Shown: positions 20,905 to 31,383, numbered from the stretch's first letter. The stretch is 64,000 bases of DNA from Argyresthia goedartella (GCA_949825045.1 OX463829.1:2356001-2420000), one strand, 5' to 3'. The notes: generated by a model from the letters alone, not told the origin. Numbers and translations are program-made.

Positions 20905-21370
20905 TTTCATTAATTTATTTATTATCAAATTTTTTATGTACAACATTACGGAAATGGCTCCAAGCCATTGTACACACGCAGGAAAATACAGAGGATAATA
21001 AGCAATATAAAAATAAATTAAATTACAAATTATCCGTCAAATACGTCAAAAACAATTAATTAATGTCAAGATTAAACTAAATTCTATATCAATTAAAACA
21101 TTCGAAATAGAAAATTAATAATAATAATACAAATTAAACACGTTCACACATTCATCTCGCAAAACATTCCATCACATTTTCGCACAATATGCCTCCATGC
21201 ATCACCAAACAGATCAGTCAATGGTGCTGCAGCCAACAGAGCGTTGAGGCTGTCCCGCGCCCTCACCAGCGGAGACTGCTGGCGCGCCACCGTGCGATGC
21301 GTGCCGCCCGCTAACAGTTGGTGCCTGCGCGCGCGTAGATATTTATCGTGCACGAATGCTCCATAGGGGG
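20905..21370 (-). mobile_element. LINE-gamma copy 1: 3' end with ORF2 C-terminus
   Basis: The minus frame 21353-21144 encodes LRARRHQLLAGGTHRTVAR, PLVRARDSLNALLAAAPL and DLFGDAWRHIV. The same C-terminal block appears in copy 2 at 33.3 kb, which also retains upstream RT sequence. The A-rich 3' end faces 20905. 5'-truncated at about 21370. Confidence 0.75.
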
Positions 21371-22382
21371 CAAGTCATCCGTAATTTTGGGTACACTGTC
21401 CTGAACTGAGTCTCAAATAGTATAGTGCCAGAAAAATCTGTCCTAATTCCACCTAAGGATTTAGTATTACTCCGTGACAGATATATCTTAGGCGACATGG
21501 AAACTATTAGCAAAATAATTAAAACAAAGCCTCATTTCTCTCGACGAATTTTGTACCTAAAGATAACAATGCCAGAAGTCAAGTTTATTTACAGAGCTTC
21601 AAGCCCCACTTGTCTCCGAAACAGTGGAATCGCATTCCGGATTCGTGTACGTTATTTAGGGGATACTTACGTTACTACAAAAGTAATTTCGCCGAATACT
21701 TGTAGTGCAAAGTTTTGGTTTGCCGATTTTTGGTTGGGACGTAAACTTTTTAAGAAGAAGAAGATAGTTTTATTGATTTTGCGCTAAATTGTAGAAAAAA
21801 CATTGTGAGAATAAGTAGATCAAACGAAGTTCTTATTTTTTTTTCAGTGATGTAGCGGTGGCCTAGATCCCTGTGAAGCTTAATGAGTTATTGATTTACT
21901 GGATAAATAGGGGCACAACTGTGCATATGCCATATGTAAAAAGGTATTCCGCAAAATTAGTTTGTATTCGGTCTACTTAAACACATCCTTCTTTAGATTT
22001 CGGCGAACCGAAACTCGACGAGACAACTTCTGCTGCCTAGGTACACATTATTTAGAGCAGTTTGATTAATCCTTACGAATGGAAGTCTCGACTCGTGCTT
22101 GGCAAACACATTTACACTACATCTTGAGGCATTAGCGGCATCTGGGCCCGTGGAGCAATCTGGGGAGTGTAACCGTACTTACTAACTTACAAGGTGCAGG
22201 TTTGTGCTAAATTGCTATTCTTATTGTGTCTCGGAGTCGCCAAAATGAGGTTGCGCGAAGAATTGGGAACTTAATTGAAAGTGGAGGACGTTTTGGAGGA
22301 GACGACAAATGTTTGTCTTGAACTTTAGATAGAACGTAATTGTAATTAAGTTGTAAACAACGCTTCATGTTTACAATTGATA
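21371..22382. other. Unassigned DNA with one 120-residue frame
   Basis: The plus frame 21425-21787 (starts MPEKSVLIPPKDLVLL) has no recognised domain and no homologous copy in the window. 22200-22330 also has a short minus frame. I cannot assign a function or confirm either as genes. Confidence 0.35.
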
Positions 22383-22830
22383 ACAATAATGATGTCAGGC
22401 AAGTTGAGACCCTCTTAATGTTAGACAGCATCGCGTTTGAATTAATATTTGACACGGAATTCCTAGGAATTACCACTTATAGAAAATTACAGTGGGGACG
22501 CCACATCAATAAAATAGATGGTAGATTAAATTCTGCAGCATACTCTGTTGGGAACATCAGATAAAACACGGATGTGGTTACAGCTAGGCTAGTCTATTTT
22601 AGTTGTCCTATGGGTCAGCAGCGGATATTTAAACTAAAACGCACAGCAATTTTTCAAAGAAATTGACATACTTACTGTAGCAAGTCAATTTATTTTCAAA
22701 TATATAATGTACCTATGGCTAAGTCAAAGTCAAAGTTAAAGTCAAAGTTCTTTATTACTGTAGATATTTAGAATGTACTCAAGAACCATTCAATATTTTT
22801 CAAAATTAGTGATATCTGTAATGTTAGTTA
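22383..22830 (+). mobile_element. LINE-alpha copy 5 (degraded internal fragment)
   Basis: Matches ORF2 from VRQVETLLML (near 22395) through EFLGITTYRKLQWGRHI and the NIR/TDVVTARLVYF region to the tract before the C-terminus, with deletions near 22610-22650. It ends near 22830 without a 3' UTR. It carries an antisense insertion of the same family. Confidence 0.8.
22713..22771 (-). mobile_element. LINE-alpha copy 5b: 59-bp 3' end inserted antisense into copy 5
   Basis: The tail (AAGTCAAAGTCAAAGTTAAA) and last bases TTTATTACTGTAGATATTTA of LINE-alpha in minus orientation interrupt copy 5. AATGTAC occurs on both sides (22706-22712 and 22772-22778) as a 7-bp target duplication. Confidence 0.8.
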
Positions 22831-22837
22831 ACCCAAG

Positions 22838-23175
22838 ATATAATTAAGAATCAAACGAACCTACCTTGTGATTGTGATGTTTGATTTCAATTATGTGAGT
22901 GTCACAACCGATGACGATTATTATATTACTTGCAGCAGTACATTGTATGGTGCCATCTCTCATTTAGAGCTATATTTTATTAAAAAACAAAGCTTTATTT
23001 CCGTCTCACTCCCACCGGGCACTGACAACCCCACGCTAGCGCCTATCTGGCCTCACTATTTCAGAGTAACAAGCTTTTTGTGGGATATATGTGTTGTGTA
23101 TATATATATTTTCTGGTGGGGGCGGCGGTGACACTCACAATTCACAAGGTAAGTTTGTTTGATTCTTAATTATAT
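22838..23175. repeat. Foldback element with about 39-bp inverted ends
   Basis: The left end ATATAATTAAGAATCAAACG and right end TTTGATTCTTAATTATAT continue inward through ACCTACCTTGTGA / TCACAAGGTAAGT. Inside and just to the right lie two direct copies of repeat E. A (TATA)n stretch is at 23098. Confidence 0.8.
22899..22955 (+). repeat. Dispersed repeat E, copy 1
   Basis: GTCACAACCGATGACGAT, TATTACTTGCAGCAGTACAT and TGGTGCC. Further copies at 23180-23250 (plus) and 28168-28230 (minus). TTACTTGCAG looks like a splice acceptor, but no exon is known. Confidence 0.7.
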
Positions 23176-23179
23176 TTCG

Positions 23180-23250
23180 TCTCACAACCGAAGACGATAA
23201 CATCTTCCCCCCCTCCCCGATTATATATTACTTGCAGATGTTTAGAGCCA
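23180..23250 (+). repeat. Dispersed repeat E, copy 2
   Basis: CTCACAACCGAAGACGATAA and ATATATTACTTGCAG, 3' part diverged. Confidence 0.65.
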
Positions 23251-23505
23251 TCGCAACATTGTCGACGAGGAAAAGACGAAAGAAAAAATAAAAAAGATAT
23301 AATGTATACATAATTTTTTCATCGCGATTCCAACCAATACAAGTAAGTATGTCGCTGATTTGTTTGCTAGACCAAAACATTATGCAATTATCTAAGAAAC
23401 AATTTACATTTATGGTTTTCTTAACCTGTGATTAATATTATAAATGCAATTAACCTTATTGGTGGGTTCCAAATATAGCATCAATAAAATTATTAGTATA
23501 ACTCC

Positions 23506-24300
23506 CTAGTATTTACGAAATACATTGGAGCGATCGCTCCAGCCTGCGGCCCTGCGAACCGTCTCCAGATTGACTCCGGCGCGGTGCGCGGCAGACGTTG
23601 ACGCTACTCGAGTGCTGTGGGCGCCAGAAATACTTATGTCAATATGCCACTGTCTTGTAACATCTTTTTCACCCAGTGCGTCAACGTCTGAGAACCAACT
23701 TTAAACAGATGTTCTTCTTTGTGATTGATTGGTAGCGCTTTTGTCCTATCTATGTATGTTTGGACTGTAAACGATGGGTAAATTCTAGGATTTCCGTCAA
23801 TATAGGGCAATTTGATGAACGACTGGCAAGCTCCAGGTCTTGAGGTTTTAATTAAATCCGTAATCTTAATATGAAACGCGTCGTTTTTCATTGTCATATT
23901 CTGTAATTTAATTAAACAGATTGTCTGCATTATTTGCGCTGAAGCGATGGCTAGAAGAGTGCATTTTTATAAGACAATTCAGCTAGTGAGATTTATCGTA
24001 AGGATAGTAAATTTGAGAGGTGGTTCATTACTAGATTTAAATCCCACGTTGACTTGTATGTTGGATTTGGTGGATTAAGTCTATAAGCGCCTTTAAGAAA
24101 GCGATTTAAACAGTCATTTGTAGTAAAATTTCTGCCTAAAACAATCGATAAAGCAGACCTATGTGTATTAAGACTGCTGTAACTAGCGCCTTCTTTCAAA
24201 TTTGAAGTCAAAAATGAGATAATATTCTCAATATTCACTTCATAAATATTAAGGTGGTTAGTTTTACAATAGTAGATTGTTTACCGAGGGCTGAAAGGCA
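23506..24300 (-). pseudogene. DIRS tyrosine recombinase (YR), frameshifted
   Basis: The N-terminal part (around 24280 down to 23993) includes NHLNIYEVNIENIISFLTSN, YSSLNTHRSALSIVLG and RFLKGAYRLNPPNPTY. A second frame (23930-23634) continues with LQNMTMKNDAFHIKITDLIK and LPINHKEEHLF. After a one-base frameshift at about 23634 come SGAHSTRVASTSAARR (the HxxR box), AAGWSDRSNVFRKY and a stop, so the probable nucleophilic Tyr is the last residue (codon at 23509-23511). It would integrate element circles in the intact family. This copy cannot be translated whole. Confidence 0.85.
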
Positions 24301-24327
24301 CAGTAGTGGGTGCTACACCCGAGTATC

Positions 24328-24707
24328 TGGAGATCTTGAAATTGCCATTTGAGCAATTTAAAATCCATGTTAAAGCGACTTTGTCGAAAAAGGGATATTA
24401 CAATGTTCAAGACTACTTAAATGATGGGTCTGTATGGGGTTAATCTGGCTCAACACAGACCTTGCTGTTAATAATTTTGTAATTATTTATTCCTGCTTAT
24501 TAATTATGATAATGACTAAATATTATATTTTGTATTAGTTAAGCATAAGCAATTTTTAAAAAGAGATCTAAAAATCAATCTGTGGGAGTTTCTACGCCCT
24601 TCTTCTCCCACAGTGGTCCAATGTAGAGAAGTGGCAAAAAATGACGATTGCTAAGTATATGTAAATATCTACAGTAATAAAGACATTTGGTATTTGGTAT
24701 TTGGTAT
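24328..24707 (+). mobile_element. LINE-alpha copy 6, inserted in the DIRS element
   Basis: It opens with LEILKLPFEQFKIHVK-type coding, then YYNVQDYLNDGSVWG and stop, followed by the complete 3' UTR (hairpin at 24580-24613). The tail is three ATTTGGT heptamers. DIRS recombinase sequence lies to the left and the pol C-terminus to the right. Confidence 0.9.
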
Positions 24708-25040
24708 TAGTAAAACACTCTACTTTTCATTACGAATACAAGGAAAGTAAACACAAGCCAGTTAAAATCAAAATTATTTTTAATTTATTTCGCAAATCAC
24801 ATCTCGCCTTGAAAGTGACTAATAAATACATAAAGTACATTATATTAATTACAAACATCAAAAAGAATTTAAATGTCAACAAAACTAATAAATGAAGAAT
24901 TAATCGTTTTATGGCTGTATATACGATTCATATATTTTTTTAAATACTTTTCTGCTTTAAAGCAGGCATGTACCACTTTCAGCACGGGGTGCCTGGATGA
25001 ACAATGACCCCCTTTCAGAGTATGAGTAATGAAAAAGAGT
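24708..25040. other. Unassigned stretch inside the DIRS element
   Basis: Expected to hold the linker upstream of the recombinase. Only a Lys/Asn-rich plus frame (24701-24895) is open, and it has no domain. Confidence 0.3.
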
Positions 25041-26242
25041 TTCAAGACTTAATCGAACTGTTGTATTGATTTAACGTTTTTGGTGCCAAGGAGGCCATCG
25101 CTATGTCTAGAGACGCTTGTGGTACGCCACACTTTTTCAACGATTCCCTGATAATTTGGCTGCCACCAGGATAAAGTCCGCATGAAGTGGATGGCAGACT
25201 CTGAGAGGAGACTGCAATAAGGACTTGTCAGGACCAAACATATTTTTTTCCGATGTTACAAGTCTGGGCCACAAGGGAAACCATGGCTGTGATGGCCAGT
25301 AGGGTATCACTACAATCATTGTAGATGTATCTGACATTATTGTCTCTTGTAACTAAGCTAAAAAGGGGGAAGGCATAAAAGTGAAAGTTTTGCCAATTAA
25401 ACGTAAACGCATCGATTATTCCGGAATAGGGGTCTAATTTCCATGATGCGTATCTTTCACATTTGTAGTTTTGAGCACTAGCAAAAAGGTCACATTCAGG
25501 CATGCCTGCCATGCTCCGAAATTTCCCATTCGGTATTCACGTAGATTCCTCGCGACTTCCGATCTGCTACTACATTATCGCAAGATTGTATGTAAGACGC
25601 GAAAACAAAGATGTTTTTAGACTCACACCACTGCCAGATTTTTGTTGCAACATCATTTAAATGAGGGTGTTGTTAATAAAACATATGGCAGTGGTATTGT
25701 CAATTCTTAATAAGATATTGCAACCTTTTACATCCGCGGCAAATATTTTTAACCCATAAAACGCAGCCATTAATTAAAGCGTGTTTATATGAAGGGTTAA
25801 TTCCCTGTCTGTCCAGTTACCACCAGCGCTTTGACCACCGCGCACAGTCATGGATGCGTCAATAAATAATCATTTATGCGAATAGGGTAGAATGAATTAT
25901 TTGTACAGTGACGAGCTATGAAAAAGTTCCACCCACAAAATGCCGACAAACACCTTAATATTTCCTAAGACATAGAACCAATATCACGTTTACAATATTT
26001 ACGTTTTTAATTGGTAATATTCTGATGCGCTGTTAAATGTACTTCAATATTGCAGACGCCGTCATTAAGCTTAGCTTTTCCCGTTTAGGAGTAATTTGGT
26101 GGTATGTCACTGGAACTTTTTCATTGCTCGTCAGTGTATTATCTTTCCACCATAAAAGTCTCGATTTAGGTATTTTTCTTATTTCATTTGTTTGTTGTAG
26201 TTTACCCAGTAATTTAGTTCAAGGAACTTCTCCCGTTCAAAA
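25041..26242 (-). pseudogene. DIRS RNase H and pol C-terminal region, broken frames
   Basis: From about 25870 downward the minus strand encodes TDRELTLHIN and ILLRIDNTTAICFINN (RNase H acidic residues E and D), then IWQWCESKNIFVFASYIQS and VVADRKSRGIY, then DLFASAQNYKCERYASWKLD, IDAFTFNWQNFHFYAFPLF and PYWPSQPWFPLWPRLV. This order is typical of DIRS and related RNase H/pol C-termini. Stops and frameshifts near 25800, 25515 and 25240 show decay. FFEREKFLELNYWVNYNKQM at 26180-26240 links it to the amplified block. Confidence 0.85.
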
Positions 26243-26782
26243 AACTTAGTGTACATCCAGCCGTAGCTAGCGGCTGGACATGCGGAGCTCAAAAGTCCTA
26301 TGAACTTAGTGTACATCCAGCCGTAGCTAACGGCTGGACATGCGGAGCTCAAAAGTCCTATGAACTTAGTGTACATCCAGCCGTAGCTAACGGCTGGACA
26401 TGCGGAGCTCAAAAGTCCTATGAACTTAGTGTACATCCAGCCGTAGCTAGCGGCTGGACATGCGGAGCTCAAAAGTCCTATGAACTTAGTGTACATCCAG
26501 CCGTAGCTAACGGCTGGACATGCGGAGCTCAAAAGTCCTATGAACTTAGTGTACATCCAGCCGTAGCTAACGGCTGGACATGCGGAGCTCAAAAGTCCTA
26601 TGAACTTAGTGTACATCCAGCCGTAGCTAACGGCTGGACATGCGGAGCTCAAAAGTCCTATGAACTTAGTGTACATCCAGCCGTAGCTAACGGCTGGACA
26701 TGCGGAGCTCAAAAGTCCTATGAACTTAGTGTACATCCAGCCGTAGCTAGCGGCTGGACATGCGGAGCTCAAAAGTCCTATG
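26243..26782 (-). repeat. Minisatellite: nine in-frame 60-bp units inside DIRS pol
   Basis: Nine exact-length 60-bp units differ at only one position (GCTAGCGG or GCTAACGG, giving Ala or Val). Each encodes FIGLLSSACPA(A/V)SYGWMYTK, a segment that should occur once between RT and RNase H. Each unit has an internal inverted repeat (CCAGCCG / CGGCTGG). AACT is present at both array borders as microhomology. The array keeps the frame, giving a 239-residue open frame 26898-26179 that should not be read as a repeat-protein gene. Confidence 0.95.
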
Positions 26783-27640
26783 AACTCTGCGAAGTGTCCT
26801 ATTGTACACTTTTGCTTGCGCATGAGTTCTACAGCTCGGTTCTTAATGCGCTGTTTTTTGTCGTTAGGTAAACTAATGATCATATCCGTGGTATTCAAAA
26901 CAAAACCTAAAAATTTGCATTTCCTTCTTCTACCTTATCACTTTTTTCGGTGTTAAGCACAACCCCTAATGTTTCTAAAACTTCCCTTGAAATATTTACA
27001 TTCATTAAGCATTCTTCATACGTTGTGCCTATACATAAACAATCATCCAGGTAATTAACAGATAGTAGGCCTGATGTACGTAAATATTCCAAAACCGGTT
27101 TTAATAATTTTGTGTAAACAAACGGTGCAGTGCACATACCGAACGGATATACATTGAACTCGTATAATTGGGACCGCCACTTAAATTTTAACCATTTGCG
27201 GTCTTCTTTATCTATAGATATTAAAAGTAGGCGTCTTGTAAATTTATTGTTGCCATAAAATTGTTGCGATCTAATAACTTAAGCGCAGTGCGGTAGTGTT
27301 AAATCTTAAAATTATGAAATTCTTATAGATTCAATATAAATCTATGGGTTCTGTTCGGTTTAGGTACTATAAAGAGAGGTGATATAAATTGTCCTTAACA
27401 AGATGTGCAAGGTTAGAATATAAAGTTAGAATGCAAAAGTTCTTGCACACATTCATCAATAGATTCAGCTGGAAGTTAACCGTTGCAAGCGGAGTTTTGA
27501 GGTTCATTAATTTGTGATGGTTTATTTTTGAATGGAATTTTATATCCTTTAATCCAGTTCAAAATAGTTTGATCGTCAGTAAATTCACACCATTTGTCAT
27601 AAAAATAGGATAGACGACCTGGCAATACCTGACGCTCCTC
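26783..27640 (-). pseudogene. DIRS reverse transcriptase, frameshifted
   Basis: On the minus strand from 27640: GRLSYFYDKWCEFTDDQTIL and IKGYKIPFKNKPSQ (the conserved start of DIRS pol), RKWLKFKWRSQLYEFNVYPF, MCTAPFVYTKLLKPVLEYLR, the catalytic box SVNYLDDCLCIG, ETLGVVLNTEKS, then after a frameshift CKFLGFVLNTTDM and SLPNDKKQRIKNR leading into the array. The catalytic YLDD is intact, but stops and frameshifts near 27470, 27250 and 26905 inactivate the gene. Confidence 0.88.
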
Positions 27641-28080
27641 TAGTAGCGCCTCCTCGCCTGCTGCCTCGAGTAGCCGGGCGGGCGGCGGCCCCTCGGCGCC
27701 TGCAGACGACGGTCCCGCGGCGGCCTGCGGGGCGCGGGGGCGGCCTCAGCTCGGCCGCTGCTGCACCTCGTGGCGGCGCGCCCCCATCGCTAATGCTGCG
27801 TACCTACTGTTGGCTTGTACGGGGGACGCAGGATTGTCAGTTTCATTTCTGATCCAGTTTTTATGATAGCTTTAGATGATTTTATGTGCACTGATAAGGC
27901 GGAATCGAAGAGGTGTTCATCGATTTTCGTATTTTTGACGGTATCTCTAAAATTTTGATCCAGAGAGTAGAAAACCGCGTATCGATATGACTGGGAGTCC
28001 TTGCAGTGGCTGTCGCATATCAGTGGGCCAGTTTTGTGTATTATTAGATGATAAGGCCCAACTCAAAACTTGCCTTATTG
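27641..28080 (-). pseudogene. DIRS gag-like / pol N-terminal remnant, GC-rich
   Basis: 27640-27800 is strongly GC-rich and encodes an Ala/Arg/Gly/Pro-rich stretch (AAAGPSSAGAEGPPPARLLE) joined to ALLEERQVLPGRLSYF. Upstream DNA to about 28080 has short frames (RQVLSWALSSNNTQNWP, PLQGLPVISIRGF) that could be gag remains. Assignment is by position. Confidence 0.5.
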
Positions 28081-28167
28081 CTGCGAGACTACTAGAAAGT
28101 TAAGTTCTCTAAATTAAGTATAGGAGCTCTTCTGTTTGTCTAGTATACTATTGCTCTGAATGTGTGA

Positions 28168-28230
28168 CAGAGTTGGCACCATACCATGTACTGCTGCAAG
28201 TAATATTATAATCGTCTTCGGTTGTGGCAA
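28168..28230 (-). repeat. Dispersed repeat E, copy 3
   Basis: GGCACCATACCATGTACTGC, CTGCAAGTAATATTATAATC and GTCTTCGGTTGTGG: the reverse of copies at 22.9 and 23.2 kb. Confidence 0.75.
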
Positions 28231-28264
28231 GAAATATAATTACAGACAAGTAACACCTCCGTTT

Positions 28265-28400
28265 AGACTCGCAAAAATTGGCAATTCCTTCTAGGTTTTT
28301 AGAATTGCCATTTGAGCAGCTTAAAAATCATGTAAAAAAATACTTATAGGGATACTGTGATATCCAAGATTAAGTCAGCGACAATAGCCTACTGCCGATA
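28265..28400 (+). mobile_element. LINE fragment related to LINE-alpha/eta (C-terminus)
   Basis: Encodes LPFEQLKNHVKKYL, then GYCDIQD, a diverged counterpart of the LINE-alpha C-terminus, but without its 3' UTR. A related family is likely. Confidence 0.5.
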
Positions 28401-28877
28401 GAGCATCATGGTTGAAAAAATGATATGATAACCTGACTGCCCATGATGTTACAAAGTTTAAAATGTTGTGCAGAATAAGCAAAAAAAACACACTGTAAAA
28501 TTGTACAAACCATGGTATGTACCACCTTAAATGTTCCACGAAACACTAGGTAGGCTCGAGCGGCGAAAAGCGACATTTGTCAAGCACATGTGGATCCCGC
28601 ATACAAATGGATTCGAAGCTACAGCAGTTGGGCGGGACAAGCAGGCAAGTAGAGAGAGAGCTAGCGGTCGCGCCATCTATCGGTGGCCGGGATGTCGAGA
28701 TTTAATTGTGTAGAAGTAGTTACCAAAGTATCTATTTTACAGAATTTGTTATTGAATTGACAGAAGATATAAATCTCGCAGCAAGCAATCATAATACATT
28801 GTGTGATGTAGTTAATTGTTGGGTTTGATTCAATTTAGTGTTTATGTTCTTCGTTTTAGAGCATTTAATTGTAAGCT

Positions 28878-29285
28878 TTTTAGGGTTTAATACTCCGTAC
28901 TCAATGGGTTAAACGGGAACCTATTATTGAGACTCCGCTGTCCGTCCGTCTGTCCGTCTGTTACTAGGCTGTATCTCATGAACCGTGATAGTAAGACAGA
29001 TGAAATTTGACAGATGATGTATTTCTGTTGCCGCTATTACAAAAAATACTAAAAAATGGAATAAAATAAATATTTAAGGGGCTCTCATACAACAAACGTT
29101 ATTTTTCTGCTCAATATTGATAACGGCAATAGGAGAAAAAAAAAACGCTTGAAAAATTCACAGAATATTTAAAAAAATAATTAGTTTAAAAATAAATTAA
29201 AATATTTAAGTGGGCTCCCATACAACAAATGTGATTTTTTTTGCTCGTTTTTGCTCAATATTGATGAGGGCAACAGGTAGACGCT
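28878..29285 (-). repeat. Dispersed repeat P, copy 2
   Basis: On the plus strand it starts TTAGGGTTTAATACTCCGTA and contains CTGTCCGTCCGTCTGTCCGT, CATGAACCGTGATAGTAAGA and CTCCCATACAACAAATGTG. These are reverse-strand hallmarks of repeat P. Confidence 0.75.
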
Positions 29286-29856
29286 CGAAATATTCACGAT
29301 GCCGATCGATGTATTTGCCATTCCTACGAGAAAGCCGAAGATTCTGAGAAGAGACAGTTCCGCCAGATACTGGAAGGACTCGGCGGCGATGTACTTATGG
29401 AGACAACGAGGAGTGTGTTACTACCACGCCCAAATCTTGAGACGACCAGAACAACATATACTTCGCGCTGCGCTGAAATACGAAGCACAAAGAAAATAAA
29501 GTCGGATGCCATCTTCACATGGAAGGATACACCTAACCACGACATGGGCTACTAAAGCGAAATCTACGACTTCTGGGCTGAGACTAATTTAGATTTTCAG
29601 CGGCCGAAATCTACAAAATCCCTGAAACAGACTCCAAAGTCGATGAGGAAACATACCCTAAACTCACGACGAATAAGAACATTTAACAACACCTCAGCTC
29701 TCCAAACTCACAATGCTGCCTAACCTACTTTCCTATAGTAGCTTAAAGCTGAATAGCTGATGTTCCCTCTCCATGCGTGCTTTTGCGCCAGCCGGTACCT
29801 AAGCTGAGTTTATATTGCCCCTACTTTAGACTAAATCTGTAAACATATATTTTTTT
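29286..29856. other. Unassigned DNA
   Basis: Short frames on both strands (29299-29499, 29545-29324) lie in a moderately GC-rich tract that may be an eroded retrotransposon. No motif is secure. Confidence 0.35.
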
Positions 29857-29945
29857 AAAGAGAATCAAAGCTTAATCTGTGGGAATTCTTCGACCTGCTT
29901 CTCCCACAGTGGTCCAATGTAGAGAAGATGCGAAAAATAACATAT
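29857..29945 (+). mobile_element. LINE-alpha copy 7 (3' UTR only)
   Basis: AATCTGTGGGAATTCTTCGA through TCTCCCACAGTGGTCCAATG and GTAGAGAAGATGCG. The UTR hairpin is present; the repeat tail is lost. Confidence 0.85.
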
Positions 29946-30474
29946 CATAAGAATATTATTTAATAAAAATTAAGAAATTTTGAATTTTGTATATGATGTA
30001 GATTACAGGCCTGTTTTAAGAAGTCCCTAAGTGACAGATATACAATATTTATGATTTATCTGTTCAGAAGAGCTTACCGGGGTTTTTGAAATAGGCCCCT
30101 AATGTTATATGTTATATGTAAGTATGTTTTATGTGGTGCAAAATCAAATATATACGAAACGGTATTCCGAATGTTATACATATATACCTATGTAATTTTC
30201 ATTACCGGCGTGAAGTTAGATCACTTCCTAATCCTGATGATAATAATGAAATCAGCTGAAGCAAATGTTGAAGTGTTCGCTGACATTTAGAAAAGCAATT
30301 TAACATCACCACTACAGGCTTAAATCATATTAGCAGTATGAATATCGAGGCCGTACAAGCTCAATGCTTTTATTTCATTCCCGTCATTCCGTTGCTCCGC
30401 TCTTGATATTAAAACTCGAATGGAAACAATATCGAGGAGCCAGTGAGCCGGTTTCGACAGATATTGCGGCCTCA
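29946..30474. other. Unassigned AT-rich DNA
   Basis: No supported feature was seen. Confidence 0.4.
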
Positions 30475-30920
30475 TCATTGCCGACAGCTTGTATTAGAGC
30501 GGCTATAACCGAGACGATCGGTGGAGCCACCGATGGATTCCTGCTTTGAGTCGTTTCTTTGATGGCAAACGTAAAATATGGCCCATGTCGCTCCTGCAGA
30601 AATATTTCATACGAATAAATTCATGTATCTCGCTCAGAATACGGAAAGTCCGAGGCAAATTCCACCGAATTGGCTTAGGGTTGATGGAGGATGTAAGGCT
30701 GGTTATATTAGTGGCTGAAATTACAGCGATATAGTGTAAATAACATAACATAGTACATGTTATGTTATTTACAGTTTCGGTTTCAGCGCCCAATATAACC
30801 GGACTTACATCCTCCATCAACCTCCTCACTAAGCCAATTCGGTGGAATTTTAAGAAACGTCTAAAATCAGGATTCATCGGTAGCTTCACCGATCGTTTCG
30901 TTTACAGCCATCACAGCGCT
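30475..30920. mobile_element. Long inverted-repeat (MITE-like) element
   Basis: The right arm 30755-30903 is the reverse complement of parts of the left arm 30510-30753. Matching words are TTCCACCGAATTGGCTTAG, GTTGATGGAGGATGTAAG, GGTTATATT and TGTAAATAACATAACAT near the centre, and CGATCGGTGGAGCCACCGAT near the outer ends. The left arm holds about 95 extra bases (30560-30655). Both arms carry small shadow frames. No transposase. Confidence 0.85.
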
Positions 30921-30939
30921 GTATAGAAAATATGACCCC

Positions 30940-31083
30940 AAAAGCCTTTCCAAACTCTTCACCACAGATTCCGCCATTGTGTTAGTGAACTCACCCAAAA
31001 AAATGTAATGACGGATCTAAGTGATGTAACAACATCCTATGGAAATAAATGATTTTTGATTTTGATTTTGATTTTGATTTTGT
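30940..31083 (+). mobile_element. LINE 3' end with (GATTTT)n tail
   Basis: Non-coding end with ATGGAAATAAATGATTTTTG followed by about five GATTTT hexamers. TATGGAAATAAA also precedes the tail at 57.6 kb, so the two probably belong to one family. Confidence 0.6.
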
Positions 31084-31224
31084 CCCCTCGTTCACTTACC
31101 CCGATCTACAGTTAAAACGTCGCAATTCATGTAAATTCTATGTTTAATGTGTGGGAAATCTGACACTTTTCCAAAAATTTCTGTCGAATTAAGGCCTAAG
31201 AATTAAGAGGAATACGATTTATAG

Positions 31225-31345
31225 TTTTCAACGGCTCTTCACCGATGTATAGAGGACTAACAGAGTAACTTAACTTTTGAATTTTTCATAACAAGTACAT
31301 TAATTCAAATACGGGACAAAATAGTGAATATAGGGATCTATAATT
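31225..31345 (+). repeat. Dispersed repeat F, copy 1
   Basis: CACCGATGTATAGAGGACTA, ACAGAGTAACTTAACTTTTG and AACAAGTACATTAATTCAAA are shared with 41745-41850. Confidence 0.55.
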
Positions 31346-31383
31346 TGGTCAAGACGTTTGTGTGAAAGATCAACCCCACAAGC

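Larger units (their letters stand above)
23400..28100 (-). mobile_element. DIRS-like tyrosine-recombinase retrotransposon, decayed
   Basis: Read on the minus strand from 28.1 to 23.4 kb, the parts come in DIRS order: a GC-rich gag-like or pol N-terminal remnant, RT (YLDD), RNase H, and a tyrosine recombinase with HxxR and terminal Tyr. Frameshifts or stops break it in at least four places, a LINE-alpha copy interrupts it at 24.3-24.7 kb, and a 60-bp unit is amplified nine times near the RT/RNase H junction. No integrase, protease or LTR is visible, as expected for DIRS elements. The outer ends, expected to be inverted or split repeats, were not located. No methyltransferase domain was identified. 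Confidence 0.88.

Noticed and set aside
21425..21787. Possible host gene of 120 residues
   Set aside because: No recognised domain, no splice structure and no second evidence; recorded only as an unassigned frame.
26179..26898. A 239-residue 'repeat protein' gene
   Set aside because: Flanking residues are DIRS RT/RNase H sequence; the repeats are an amplified piece of that ORF.
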